Shown: piece by piece, positions 1 to 12,549 of the stretch
Layout: every line of letters starts with the position of its first letter
Position numbering within the stretch: position 1 is the first letter of the stretch
Assembly: GCA_000697475.1 (NCBI GenBank)
Contig: JNEU01000875.1
Location: 1-22,510 of the forward strand
Direction of reading: 5' to 3'
DNA from: Lichtheimia corymbifera B2541
Lineage: Eukaryota > Mucoromycota > Mucoromycetes > Mucorales > Lichtheimiaceae
Length of the DNA: 22,510 bases
Notes under the pieces: model-generated
Databases searched by the model: none
What the model was told of the DNA's origin: nothing
What the model saw: only the letters and a program-made list of their open reading frames with translations
Translations under genes and position numbers: made by a program

Positions 1-1155
<1,155 letters not shown>

Positions 1156-1294
1156 GGTGCGCAAGAGAAAGGCTGTATCCCCACCCCTGCAGAGCACGCA
1201 AATTTATTTGGCTGAGAAGAAAAAAACACTGGTGGCGCAGATTGCCCCAGGGAGGACTTCACTCCTACCAACCTTGCTTGTTGTATCATGTAGA

Positions 1295-1315
1295 TGTGTG
1301 TGTGTGTGTGTGTGT
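1295..1315. repeat. TG dinucleotide microsatellite
   Basis: About ten uninterrupted TG units lie 140 bp upstream of the ATP2 start codon. Simple repeat; no function is implied. Confidence 0.9.
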
Positions 1316-1695
1316 TCATAGAGATAAATTCAATGATGGTTTCCATAGTGATGAAGAGCATATGCCCGTCATAGCAAAAAGGTTGCCTTGGAAAGAAGAA
1401 AATGAAGGAACGATATGATCCCTCAAGATATATTAAACATGCGTAGCATCTACTCGTCATGTAATAATATGAATGCATTCGAATGGTGGGGATAATCCTG
1501 CTTTTACGTTCAATGTATCATCGGCTATACGTATATGCAGCGCTGACACGATCAATTACTGTGGATCTGGTTGAAATTTCATGACCGCTGTGATGGTAGC
1601 GATAGCACAAACAAGGATCATAAGGATGATATTATCTGATCACAGGTTGTAGGAAAATGACAGCCATGCGTGGTGGTCGAGTCCACATCTCAGAA

Positions 1696-1720
1696 AGAGA
1701 GAGAGAGAGAGAGAGAGAGA
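1696..1720. repeat. AG dinucleotide microsatellite
   Basis: About twelve uninterrupted AG units in the ATP2-YPT7 gap. Simple repeat, likely length-polymorphic. Confidence 0.9.
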
Positions 1721-1728
1721 CCGACCTG

Positions 1729-2089
1729 TATCACCCATCGACAGTGGTTTGAATCCTTGGCACACGACTATCAGTGCCTTCGTTGATTATGCATCTCCGC
1801 TTCATGTTCATATTGCCGTCGTGGTCATTTCCCGTAAATAGCTCAGTGCTTGCTTCGATCTCAAACCAGCAAGCATGGTTGTTGTTCTCAATCATATCGC
1901 CAAAGTTGATTCTGCCATTGTTCAAGGTCATACTGTTCTTTATACCCATCTTCATGTGCATGTGCGCACTTTTATTTCACCAAACTGTAAAGTTGTCGGA
2001 TCATTTCCCGCGTTATCACACGTGTCGTCTTTAATAATATCGTGGATAGTCGATGATAAGGGATATTGAAACTCTACATCAACGAGCAT
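1729..2089 (-). pseudogene. Possible frameshifted small ORF, unknown function
   Basis: I do not recognise this. On the minus strand an ATG at about 2089 opens a frame beginning MLVDVEFQYPLSS that runs through FGEIKVRTCT and stops near 1952. In the next frame, the segment from about 1961 continues with MHMKMGIKNS, passes NNGRINFGDMIENNNHACWF and ends in TTVDG with a stop at 1729-1731. The second part has a mixed, protein-like composition with several aromatic and acidic residues rather than low-complexity sequence. No GT-AG intron that joins the two frames is obvious, because the candidate acceptor near 2000 leads into stops in the other frames. It may be a decayed gene or chance ORFs in a promoter region. 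Low confidence. Confidence 0.2.
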
Positions 2090-2315
2090 ACAATTTAGGG
2101 ATGTATGGTGTGTGAGTGTGTGTGAATGGGATGTGATGGGTGGTTTGTGCAGGTTGCATGCATTGGGCATATATTTGTACTCGCTCATTGCAGTGGTGGA
2201 GGTGAATTCCGCTGAGAGAACATGTGAGCAACGCAAGACACCTTTCGCTTTTTTTATTCCTTTCGTACACCTCCCTTTTCCGCTGTTTCCACCTTTTTCA
2301 AATACAAACGCAACT

Positions 2316-3481
<1,166 letters not shown>

Positions 3482-3574
3482 AACTCCTCATTATCTCTCT
3501 CGCTCTCTCTTTCTTTCATCTCCCATTCCCCACCCCCTCCCAGCTTCCTAATATGATACGATATCTACCTGTGG

Positions 3575-3580
3575 AATAAA
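3575..3580 (+). promoter_or_regulatory. Putative polyadenylation signal of YPT7
   Basis: AATAAA lies about 94 bp after the YPT7 stop codon, a normal distance for a 3' UTR. It is the only canonical hexamer in the stretch just after the gene. The call rests on sequence and position alone. Confidence 0.5.
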
Positions 3581-3581
3581 T

Positions 3582-4019
3582 TACTGTACGGCTTGTTGCA
3601 ATGGCAACATCTTTTACACGTGCATTTTATTTACCCTCCATCGGTACTACACGTAGTTTATGCCTTTGATAAAAGACTTTAATGTTGGCTACCTAACTAC
3701 TACTTTGTTGCATTGCCGAACAGACCTCATCAAAGTGATTTGTGCATTAGAGGACTTGTTCTTGCACAATAGTTCATGCTTGTCGTCAATATTAACTCAA
3801 AGGTCTCATTCATTTGAGGATGATACCGCTAAAATGTGTAATTCCCAACATAAACCACCAACATCTTTATAAGCTCAATGTCGAAATTCATGCTGCATTA
3901 TAAAATCGCTGCTGGTGTTATCGATCCATTGTATTAAGAAAAAGCCGTGATTGGAGAATCAAGCTGAAAACTGATAGCTTTTTAATGGTAATGGATGTGT
4001 GTGTGATGATGTATATAAT
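3582..4019. other. Gap between convergent YPT7 and NDUFA12
   Basis: About 440 bp between two convergent 3' ends. It is AT-rich with only short reading frames, and no RNA gene or mobile element is visible. It probably holds the 3' UTRs of both genes. Confidence 0.6.
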
Positions 4020-4548
4020 CTACTGTCTCGCGCGAACAGTGGGTTCCCATGCAGTGACCTTAGCCTTGGTAGTGCTGTAAGTTCTGAAGGAGCTGCGAGT
4101 ACCAGTGAAGTTGGGAGTAGGTTCGGTCCACCACTTTTGAGGCTGAATGCTATCCATGGCAGTAGGAGGTTCCTGGACGATTCTTGCCAACCACATATGC
4201 CTATAATAGCAACCCATTCAGTATGACATCGCATATATTATTATTATTATTGTCATCCTTTACCATGCAGGATCGATATCAGCGGCATCAGGATCAACAC
4301 TTGCAAAATCAACCCAACGCTCACGACCTGATGATTGATATAAGTCGATGTATCAAAGGTGCCACTCGTGTCTCTTTTTTTTTCTACTGACCAGAGATTT
4401 CGTCGTTGTTCTCAAAGTACTTGTTGCCGAAACGATCAACACCAATGAGAGCACCCCATTTAGTATCGCCAATGTTGTTCATTTGGTGGAGTGCATCTTT
4501 GGGACCCGTCTTTAAAATATTCTTGATGGTGCGTCCAATGGTCGACAT
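4020..4548 (-). CDS. NADH:ubiquinone oxidoreductase accessory subunit NDUFA12 (B17.2 type)
   Basis: Accessory subunit of mitochondrial complex I, on the matrix side. Three exons on the minus strand, 4548-4392, 4327-4264 and 4200-4020, give 402 nt or 133 residues, close to the usual length of this family. Family hallmarks are KWGALIGVDRFGNKYFEN near the start, GRERWVDF spanning the first splice junction, WHMWLARIVQEPPT spanning the second, and KWWTEPTPNFTGT toward the end. Intron 1 uses a GTCAGT donor. Other donors nearby would break the conserved GRxRWV motif, so this junction is well supported. The reading frame stays open upstream of the chosen ATG, but no other in-frame ATG exists there. 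The gene implies an organism with complex I, which excludes Saccharomyces-type yeasts. It diverges from the aftiphilin-like gene. Confidence 0.95.
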
Positions 4549-4643
4549 GTTGGAAGAAGAACAAGCTTTAACACGAGAGAGAGAGGTGGTTGTCCTCCCA
4601 TGAAACTTGGGGAACACGACGTCACTAGCTGAGTTGCCTTTAA

Positions 4644-4670
4644 CAGCAGCAGCAGCAGCAGCAGCAGCAG
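4644..4670. repeat. CAG trinucleotide repeat (9 units) in a shared promoter
   Basis: Nine uninterrupted CAG units sit in the 194-bp gap between the divergent NDUFA12 and aftiphilin-like genes. On the minus strand they fall in the NDUFA12 5' leader and read as polyalanine in its frame, but no ATG lies upstream, so they are probably not translated. Confidence 0.9.
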
Positions 4671-4742
4671 GAAGGAGGTGGTGGTAGCCTTGGAGATAGA
4701 ACCCGCCTTGCTCTTTACTTTGCAACCCTTCAATGAACGACA

Positions 4743-6360
4743 ATGGATAACAGTACTACACACGACCACAATGCCAATGCACCTGATGCTGTTCATGAGG
4801 ACAAGAATACTGTGGACAAAGGAGACAACCATCCCACTGACGGATCGTTTGATGAGGAGGAGGAGGAGGATCGGGGTACTCTAGACCAACCAAGCAGTAG
4901 CTCAACGACAGCGACGACGGCTGCAACCGAGGATAACAAGGCAGTGGATGACGATGACTTTGGGGACTTTGGAGATAACAATGACGAGTTTGGAGACTTT
5001 GATGATTTCCAGTCGACTGAGGACTTTGATGATTTTCAGTCAATGGATGATGGATTTGGTCCTATTGAGCAGCAGGAGGATAATGATGCCGATATGAATG
5101 CACCACCACAACCAGCAACACCTCCCAAACCAACAGAAGCGGAAGAGTATGTGCGTATAACACTTTGATCTTTTCTCTCGTTCTGAGGCATGACGTACTT
5201 ACTTTTGCATTGATAGATCCGAGTATTGGATACAGCACAACATTCAACAGAGATCACAGCCCATTTGGATCATTTCTTTAAGCACATTTGGTCCCTTGAT
5301 GACAATGAAAACCACCAGCAACAACAACAAGGAGACTTAGTAGCATCACCCACATCCATGGAACCACCTACCAAGATTTTATGCACGCCATGTAGTGAGA
5401 ATCTCTGGGACAAGTTATCCCGCGACTCGGTGTTTTATAATCCCATTACAGGATCCATTGGTCAATTCCAGTGGACTCGCTCAGAAACCAACAAGGCATA
5501 TCTTACTGCTCTCGGTGTCACCATCAATTATGAAGAGGTAATGGCAGCGACGATATGGATTCTCTACGATACATGCTAACTTTTTTCTTTCTTTCTTTAG
5601 AAATCAAGTCCAAGTAGTGGTAGCATGGGCTCTCCTGCAATGGGTAGCAAACGACCGCAATCCAATTATCTAGACACTAAGCAGACCTCTTCTCCACGCT
5701 CCATGGAACGACGTTCATCACCCAACCACACACGATCCACATCCTTGTCGGGTGTCCATGTACCTGTAACTGAGAGTCGACAGCACAGCGATGACGATGA
5801 TGAAGAAGCACTTGAAACTGGCAACAAAAAGCCGTCTGTAGAAGAAGAGCCCGAATTGGATATTGATATAGCAAAGGCTTATTGTGAATTGACTGAAGGT
5901 AAAAATTTCATTGTCTTGGATACGAGGGGGCATCATCAAGCTCACATAAAATGGTGCCTTAGAAACGATTCGGATATTCCCTGATGAGAAACTCAAATCC
6001 ATGGTGACTGAACTTTCAAGGTTACAACGGCAAGCGACAGAGTACTTGACCTATCTCTTGGATCAACGAGAGCAACTTATGATGGATGCTGAAACATACA
6101 ACGACCTGATCAGCTGCATTGTCGGCCATGCTCAACGACTCCGTGAACAACATGTTGGACGCGATGCTAGCCCTGCCATGGTTAGCAAAAAGAAAAAGAC
6201 CGGTGGTAGTCTAAGTATGCTGCGGCGAAAACAAAATAGCTCTGGTGCCAGTATGGGAGGAGGTGTTGTTGGTCTCAAGCAAGGATCTACCACCGCCAAT
6301 GCTACACAAAAAAAGAATATACCAACATCTACTACAGCAGAAGGAAGACGCTCCATGTGA
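4743..6360 (+). CDS. Aftiphilin-type clathrin-binding protein
   Basis: Likely adaptor accessory protein of clathrin/AP-1 (or GGA) traffic at the trans-Golgi and endosomes. Four exons, 4743-5150, 5217-5537, 5601-5898 and 5963-6360, give 474 residues. The acidic N-terminal half carries a cluster of ear-binding-type Phe motifs near residues 78-105 (DDFGDFGD, DEFGDFDDF, EDFDDF). Residues about 199-230 hold the clathrin-binding region known from aftiphilin (LWDKLSRDSVFYNP, then QFQWTRSETNKAYLTALGV). A Ser/Pro-rich, disordered linker follows. After it come DIDIAKAYCELTEETIRIFP and a predicted helix with LTYLLDQREQLMMDAETY. The tail is basic and low-complexity. The GTGCGT donor at 5151 was chosen because the alternative GTATGT donor at 5147 leads to early stops. 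The family call rests on the central motif; the partner is inferred. Confidence 0.85.
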
Positions 6361-6625
6361 TCAGTATACACACCATCCATCCATCTATCTATCTATCTCC
6401 TCCTACATCTTACTACCATCCTTTAGTTATTCCTTTCCCTCGCTCACTTTTGCTCTATATACATTCTATTGATCCATCATACAATTTTATATATATATAT
6501 ATATTTGTTCTCGTTTGCCACATTTTTTTACAAGAGAGAGAGTATTTTTTGGCCATGAGAAAAAAGATGAGAGAGAGAGAGAAAGAGAGAGATAGGGGTA
6601 TGTAGTAGTAGTAGAATGAGCTATA
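6361..6625. repeat. Low-complexity spacer between convergent genes
   Basis: This 265-bp gap between the stop codons of the aftiphilin-like gene and YAF9 holds CTAT-type repeats near 6379-6400, a TA tract near 6489-6504, and a GA-rich purine run near 6532-6597. It probably contains overlapping 3' UTRs. No gene is seen. Confidence 0.7.
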
Positions 6626-7344
6626 TTAATTGCCGGATGCTTTTTCTTGTTCCAATGCTGCTTTTCGTTGTCGTAATGCAAGGATTTGTTGATTGACTTC
6701 ACGTTGTGCTTTATCCAATCGATCAAGTTCCTCTTGTTCCATTTGGACGCAGAACGGTGGTACTGTAGAATCCTTTCCTGTGTATTTCCTCACTGGTAAT
6801 GCTGTTGAGTTGACGACATTGTTATCTGCCAGGATTTGATAGAATGATTCGGTAGGCTCATTGAACACCAATTCGTCATACACAAAGCTTGTTACTGGCT
6901 TATCCTTTGGCCATGCTCCTCCTGATGGATCGTCTTGATAAGGATGTAACCGGATGTGATGATAGAGTTGCGCTGCTTTTTCGTTGGCTGCTGGATGGAA
7001 ATGGACCTTGACCAACACTTCAAATTCACCCCATCCCGTCTCTGATAATTCAAAGGGAGGTTCTTCGATGGCTAGTAGTAGATTGGAAGTATTAGCATAT
7101 ATAGATACATATCTATATGTCTATGATACCTACTTCTCACAGGATTAGGATAGGTGTCGTGCAACCGAAAAACGACTTTTTTGACACAAAAGCTGAGATC
7201 GCCGTGGAATCCACGTAATGCTATAGTCCACTTGTGTGTATGATCCGAATCGGCTGCTTTTTTGCCTGTCAATGGCATTGCAAAGTTGCATGTGTATACT
7301 GGTAGGGAGACGCTGACACCCTTCATTCGTTTGTTGCTCGCCAT
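6626..7344 (-). CDS. YAF9: YEATS-domain protein Yaf9 (GAS41 family)
   Basis: Histone acyl-lysine reader that is a subunit of both the SWR1 H2A.Z-exchange complex and the NuA4 acetyltransferase in the nucleus. Two exons on the minus strand, 7344-7134 and 7071-6626, give 218 residues, a normal size. The YEATS domain fills roughly residues 8-130: HTHKWTIALRGFHG, the conserved core LSFCVKKVVFRLHDTYPNP, and after the junction TIEEPPFELSETGWGEFEV, where TGWGEF lines the acyl-lysine pocket. The C-terminal ~50 residues (QEELDRLDKAQREVNQQILA...) form a coiled coil, as in Yaf9/GAS41, where it mediates complex assembly. The junction NPVR-TIEEPPFE matches the family pattern and fixes the GTAGGT donor. 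The gene diverges from DAD1. Confidence 0.95.
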
Positions 7345-7476
7345 GGTTGGTGGATGAGGAATAGAGAAGAGAGAGAAGGGAGAAAAAGTGAAATAGTCAC
7401 GAGCGGTGTGTGTCCATTGTACTCTTTTCTTCCTTTTACCTATTATCGCTTTGACCACCACCACCCGCACTTTTTT
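7345..7476. promoter_or_regulatory. Short bidirectional promoter region, YAF9-DAD1
   Basis: Only 132 bp separate the start codons of YAF9 (minus) and DAD1 (plus), so both 5' leaders and core promoters must be packed here. The segment has a purine-rich half next to YAF9 and a pyrimidine-rich half next to DAD1. No clear TATA box is visible. Confidence 0.6.
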
Positions 7477-7731
7477 ATGTCAACACGGCAAGAGAGCTTC
7501 CAAGCTGAACAAGCAGCACTCTTGGAAAAGACCAACCAAGGATTAGACCAACTATTCCGCAATTTGAATCAGTTGCATGGCAATCTGGAGCAGATCAACA
7601 CTGTCGGCAAAGGGTTTCACTACACTTCTGATATATGGCACGACTTTTACAGCGCACTCAAGGAACACAACGATAGCACGGGATCTGGACAACATCAAAA
7701 CCAAGCGATGGATAAACAAGGACAGCAGTAA
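7477..7731 (+). CDS. DAD1: DASH/Dam1 complex subunit Dad1
   Basis: Small subunit of the fungal DASH (Dam1) complex, which forms rings or patches coupling kinetochores to microtubules. Intronless, 84 residues, in line with the small size of this family. The conserved region is FQAEQAALLEKTNQGLDQLF, then NLNQLHGNLEQINTVGKGF, then the aromatic patch YTSDIWHDFYSALKEH. This matches the pattern of a helix with Asn-Leu repeats, a VGK-F turn and W-x2-F in Dad1 proteins. The tail after about residue 66 is Gln-rich and disordered. The frame extends upstream without a stop, but the ATG at 7477 is the one that starts the family's N-terminal helix. Its presence supports a fungal host. Confidence 0.9.
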   Translation: MSTRQESFQAEQAALLEKTNQGLDQLFRNLNQLHGNLEQINTVGKGFHYTSDIWHDFYSALKEHNDSTGSGQHQNQAMDKQGQQ

Positions 7732-9596
7732 AATACCCTCGACATATACCAGATCAGATGGTATGCTTTTTTCACATCTGCATATGCAAAAGGCTGTGAT
7801 GATGAATGGTGTTACTGATGGGCGTTTCCGGTGTTAGGATAGTGGACACACACATGCATGGACGTAGGATGGTATTCTTGGATGGGAGGATGGTGATCTT
7901 TTCTGGTCCCTGATTTACATACACACTCTTGTTCCCAATTCCCGCTTCTACACCCACCCACTTTTTCCTCGATCCATAGAGTTCATCATCTTTATCATGA
8001 TAATATCAATTGTTTATTGTTGCACACTTGTATCATGATGCTTTAGCATGAGTCGCGCGATATGAGAGAATGGAGGTTTCGGATGAAAGAGTATATCAGA
8101 GAAAGGTGACAGGTTTCACAGCAGAGTTGAACCGGATGAGTAACTCGGTTGCGTGTATTTCAAAAAGTTGAGCGGGAGCAACACCAGAGTTGCCATGTAC
8201 AACATACACCCAAGAGATCGGTAAGCTGTGAGAGAAGCAAGATTCGCCGGGATGTATACGCGTCTCAATTTGACTCTAAACCTGTTTTGCATTAATGGGG
8301 CCTTGGGGGAGGGATACACACACAGGAGCAGGGCAGAAGAAAGGGAGATCAAAAAAGCAGGCCTTGTAGCACACGATGAAACTCTAAGCAATGGCCAAAA
8401 TCAGTGAACATTGGCTTTTTTGGTCGACAAACGACAAAAGATCCACATCGTACAACTTTATCCTTATGCGACTTTTGAATGGGGGGTTGTGTGGGCATAA
8501 AGTAAAATATAATATATTCATTTTCGTTCATGCTTGAAAATAATTACATATACAACATTGATTGAGTGCTTCTCAAATGCTTCATACGCTCACGTAAAGA
8601 AATCCGCCATGGTCGTGCAACAGGAACGAACCCCCATCCTCACATACATATGCTTATACCAAATCCGCTGTTGTTGGTTTTCTTCTGTCTCCCCCACCCC
8701 CCAAAAAAAGCGGGTGCTATCTCATTCCGGTCGCCGGCTGTATCAAGTGAAAGGAACATTTGCCCCATTGTTCGACAATGGACAATAGTGTGCATGTGAG
8801 TACAAAAAGGGGTCGATAATCACATGCGGATGGTGATATGGAGAGAAAAAAATCCTACGATGATACCACAACATCCCCGAGTGAAGGGCGCTTTCCTAAG
8901 CAAACGAGGCGCACAGGCGTAGTATAGAGTAAGGCGAGTGGTCCGGGCGGAGATGCAGCGTTGGCATGGTCAGTGTGTCAGCCGATAAACATTCTGCACA
9001 TCAAGCTATGCTTCTGTTTACTTCCATCATTACAAACATTGGGAATATGAATCACATACATATCCCCCCTCAACAATAACATCTATCGTTGAAAGATAGG
9101 CATTGGATAAAAGGTACCCAATCATATGCATGATGGTGATTACTATTTATCATCCATCGGAGAGGTAAAATCATGAAATGCCACGTCAACAAATAGCACG
9201 ATGGGGTTACAAAGCTAATCCTGACGGTAGTGTCAATCAATCAGCCAAAAAGGAGTAGTATAGTGAATGGGGTGTGGGTGTGTGTTTGAGTCGAGATTCT
9301 CGATCATCAAGAGAACGAGCTTACTTGTCAGTCATTAGTGCGGAAGCAAGTCGGGGGAACGCCAGGACGATTTCCGACGCGGCATATGAAGGTGATAACT
9401 CAAGGGGGCAGCATAGCAACTCAATGAGGACCACATCCATTGCACTCATTGGACACAAAGACCATAAAAGGCAACACTATGCAACTCACGCTCGCGCGCT
9501 TAGTGATATATAAATACAGCTGTCGACGAAACATGATTGCATATACGCACACGCCTTTTTCCTTCTTTTTTTTTTATTTCACCCATTTCTTTCAAC
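7732..9596. other. 1.87-kb gene-poor region between DAD1 and the lectin-like gene
   Basis: Both strands were read for coding and RNA features. Only short frames without family motifs or a consistent exon chain are present (for example about 8116-8391 minus and 9274-9513 plus). No tRNA, 5S rRNA or spliceosomal RNA signature was recognised. The last 100 bp hold a TATA box and a pyrimidine run, so the right end is the promoter of the next gene. Confidence 0.55.
9507..9516 (+). promoter_or_regulatory. TATA box of the beta-trefoil gene
   Basis: TATATAAATA lies 81 bp before the ATG at 9597, followed by a pyrimidine-rich stretch (CCTTTTTCCTTCTTTTT) where transcription would start in fungal genes. 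Good match and spacing; not tested. Confidence 0.6.
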
Positions 9597-10762
9597 ATGG
9601 TATCCACTGCCTCATCTTGTCATGATGATTGGATGTTTATCCGATCCGTCTCCACTGGAAACGTCATTACTGCACAAAACGACTTGACTGATCCTCGACG
9701 ATCTCAGGTGATGGTTGCTGCACCACGATGCATCGATGAGGAGTTGTGGCGATGGGATGGCCAATTTTTACGCAACAAAGCAACCAATCTTGTGCTCGAC
9801 ATTCGAAAAGGTATACTTGATCATCATCCCAAAGGCAACACCATGACGACTGCTGACACCCATTTCTTTTGCAGGACGACTGCGGTTGATTCAAGAAACA
9901 GAAATCTGCTTATATGACGCAAAGCCTGTAGAAGAAGCACATAACCAACTTTGGGGTGTACGAGAAGGGATTATGGATGCACTTGGTAGACAGCAACCCG
10001 GCAATGTGATTTATTCATTAAGCAATGACGACTGGGTGTTGGATATCCACTCGAATCCCGAGAATGGCACATGCAAGTTGATTCTTTTTCCATTTCAAGC
10101 CGTCGACAATGACTTTCAACTTTGGACCTTTGTCAATGAAAATGACAAAGAACAACTCGACATGGCTCCAGCCATCAAAAACACCCTGCCATCCAGTACA
10201 ATCCCTAGCTCCGAAGCCGAAATGTACTCCCAAGGTCTAAGTCCTGCTAAGCGTGGATCCCAAAGCTCGGTTACGATGCTTTCACTCGATGCATATCGTG
10301 AATGTCATCAAATGGTTTATCTTGAACGTAATCCGCGTCTCAGGTAAGAAATGGAAAATGGAAAAAGGGAAATCGGTCACCCAAAAAAGAAAGCTTAAAC
10401 CTTGTTTTTTTTTTTTTTGTTTTCCTTCCATAGTGACAAAGCCATTGCCATGGCAGCTGCTTATGAAACCTGGCAAAAATGGAACCAAGAACGTATGGGT
10501 GCCGATACCATGCCTCAAGTAGACAAGATCCGATCGATGCTGCAGTCGACTGCAGAGAACGAGGTATGTATCGGCGGAATAAGGGCTTGGGGATACAACA
10601 TACGCGCGCATGCATAGCAGTGTATTCTGATGGGAAATGTTGTGATAGGCCAGCCGTATTTTTGATCAGTGTGATCAGCTGAGCAATCACAAGGAAACTG
10701 CATTGAATTTGGCGTCGCGTTTGGTCATTCAGCTTTATGAACAAGTGCTGACTTCCCCATGA
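9597..10762 (+). CDS. Beta-trefoil (ricin-B-lectin-like) protein with helical C-terminus
   Basis: Four exons, 9597-9810, 9875-10343, 10434-10563 and 10649-10762, give 308 residues. The first ~175 residues look like a beta-trefoil of the R-type lectin kind, with three related segments each ending in a Trp motif: EELWRWDGQFL, HNQLWGVREG and DFQLWTFVNE, and with LVLDIRKG and WVLDIHSNPENG before two of them. The C-terminal ~110 residues are predicted helical (ETWQKWNQERMG, EASRIFDQCDQLSN, NLASRLVIQLYEQVL) after a Ser-rich linker. There is no signal peptide or membrane segment, so a cytosolic location is likely. The ligand is unknown, and nothing suggests a toxin, since there is no enzymatic chain. 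An upstream in-frame extension lacks an ATG. Exon frames are consistent throughout; the fold call is by pattern only. Confidence 0.75.
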
Positions 10763-12549
10763 GGAGGTTATCCATTTTCCACCACCCCCAGCTTATTCTG
10801 CTCCGCACAGACTTGACCTTCCTTTTTGTACATCTTCCCATTCCTTGCTTACTTCTGGTTCTCGCCCAGCCCGACATCTGTCCTTGTTGTTATACACACA
10901 CTCACTCTCACTTTTCACTCACTCATTCTCCATGTATCATGTCCCCCCCCCTTTTTACCCCCTTTTATTTTTACCCCCAGCCCTTTGATTGTTTTTCTTC
11001 ATCTTCTCGTGTTCACTTTCTCATTGTATGATAATGTTTTATGATATTCTTTCTCCCTTCCGCTTTTGGAGCTGCAAAAAAAAGTTATGTGGTCGTGTGG
11101 TAAGCTTGCTTACCCGACCAAAAATGATTACCCTCCCCACACACACACACACAGACCCCTCAATGTACGTAAATAAAAAAAGGCACAGGGCAACCAATCT
11201 TGTTGACAAGTATTGCACATGATAACGAAGAATGTTATGTTAATGCGCCGCTTTATGCTGGCATAAGATGATTTTCCCACTTGACAGGTTGCATTAACTC
11301 AAACAAGGCAATCAGGCACTGGTGATGGAAAAGGAACAGTGCGCTATAATTAAACGGCTTCTCACACGGACATTGTATATACTGCGCCGTGCGCACTGAT
11401 CTTGCTACGCTCTCACACTGCTGCTTGATTTCATTGGTTATGTTTTTCTCCCTTCGAAATGTGCCTTATTTTGCATCATGCATTAGTCATAGCTTGCATA
11501 TGCACTTTATACATTTGTCGATCGTGCCCCTTGAATAGATGGCTCCCCTATGATAAAAGACTAGGGCACATTCTAGACATGAAAGAGATCGAAAATCGAC
11601 ACACACACATACACAAGGTTAGAGTTTGGTACAAGGTGGTCTAATCGCGCGCGCTACCTTTACGCCTATCCCTGTGCATCGGTCCTTGGCTTTTGTGTTC
11701 CATGGATGTGGATGATATCGCCTTTGCCTATTTTTTCTCATGTCGATTGGGTTCGTTATCGAATGTGTCCTCCGCTTCTCAGATTATTTGACATCCGTTA
11801 CGCGTCTTTCGTTTCGGTAGCAAAATCCCAAAGATGTTATTATATCTGATTCTCCGATCTCAAGACAGCTATGTTACACATCACGCCTCTTGGTCGGTCG
11901 CCCACTACCGGGATTAGCTATTACAACTCATCCGAGCTTATCTTGGGTTAGTGCATATCGCTCACTCGCTCGCTCTCTCCCAACATAAGGATCTCCTCGT
12001 TAGTTAATATTAACCCTTACTTGCACTAAAAGTGGAAAAGCCTTTTCCCCCGTATATAGCATGAACAGCTATATCAGCATTCATCAACAGTGGTACTTGT
12101 AAGCTTCGGGAAAGTGTGCAGCTATTTCCCCACGAACAGCTGTTTCACCACGTACGCGCGGTCAGCATGCGTAAATAGGTAACTTTCTCAAATGTCATAT
12201 TACCACCACTGCCACACCTCTTCTACACACAGCACACCAATCGCGCCATGGCGCCGTGATTGCTATCATTCCCACACTTTTTGATGGGTTGTCAAGGTAT
12301 AGAGCGAATATCCCAATTGAGGAAATCATGCGATATATATCTTGCTTTTTTTTTCCCAAGCTTTACACTGACATTCTATTTGTCTCCTTGATCAACATGT
12401 AATACTATTTCTCCATTTAGGTCATTGGTGACACATTCAGGCACGGACATTTGCATAGCCACCGCTTTGTATGGTGCAACAATATTTTTCTTTTCTATGG
12501 TGGTAGAATTGCTTTTTGATGGGACAGAAAAAGATCTACAATGACGTTT
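10763..12549. other. 1.79-kb gap between convergent lectin-like gene and GET3
   Basis: No gene was recognised on either strand. The left part (10763-11040) is a C/T-rich 3' UTR-like stretch with a run of C near 10943-10951. A strong inverted repeat sits at 11091-11119, a short CA tract near 11140-11153, an 8-bp inverted repeat pair at 11337-11344 and 11391-11398, and the 12-bp palindrome GTTAATATTAAC at 12003-12014. For two 3' ends this gap is unusually long, so an unrecognised non-coding transcript is possible. Confidence 0.5.
11091..11119. repeat. Inverted repeat able to form a hairpin
   Basis: GGTCG, a 3-nt bulge, then GGTAAGC, a TT loop, GCTTACC and CGACC: twelve base pairs in total with one bulge. 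It is followed by an A-run. Read directly from the sequence; function unknown. Confidence 0.75.

Larger units (their letters stand above)
1156..2315. other. Intergenic region between ATP2 and YPT7
   Basis: This 1.16-kb gap separates the divergent starts of ATP2 (minus) and YPT7 (plus), so it should hold both promoters. It contains a TG tract, an AG tract and a pair of overlapping minus-strand reading frames at about 1729-2089 that are described separately. I see no tRNA or other RNA gene. The last 80 bp before YPT7 are pyrimidine-rich, as is common upstream of fungal start sites. Confidence 0.6.

Noticed and set aside
4549..4743. N-terminal extension of NDUFA12 with a polyalanine tract
   Set aside because: The frame is open but contains no ATG upstream of the chosen start; the only upstream opening is a TTG. 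The family also begins near the chosen ATG.
8116..8391. A minus-strand 91-codon hydrophobic frame as a membrane protein
   Set aside because: There is no family motif, no neighbouring exon that continues it and no supportive promoter context; composition alone is not enough.
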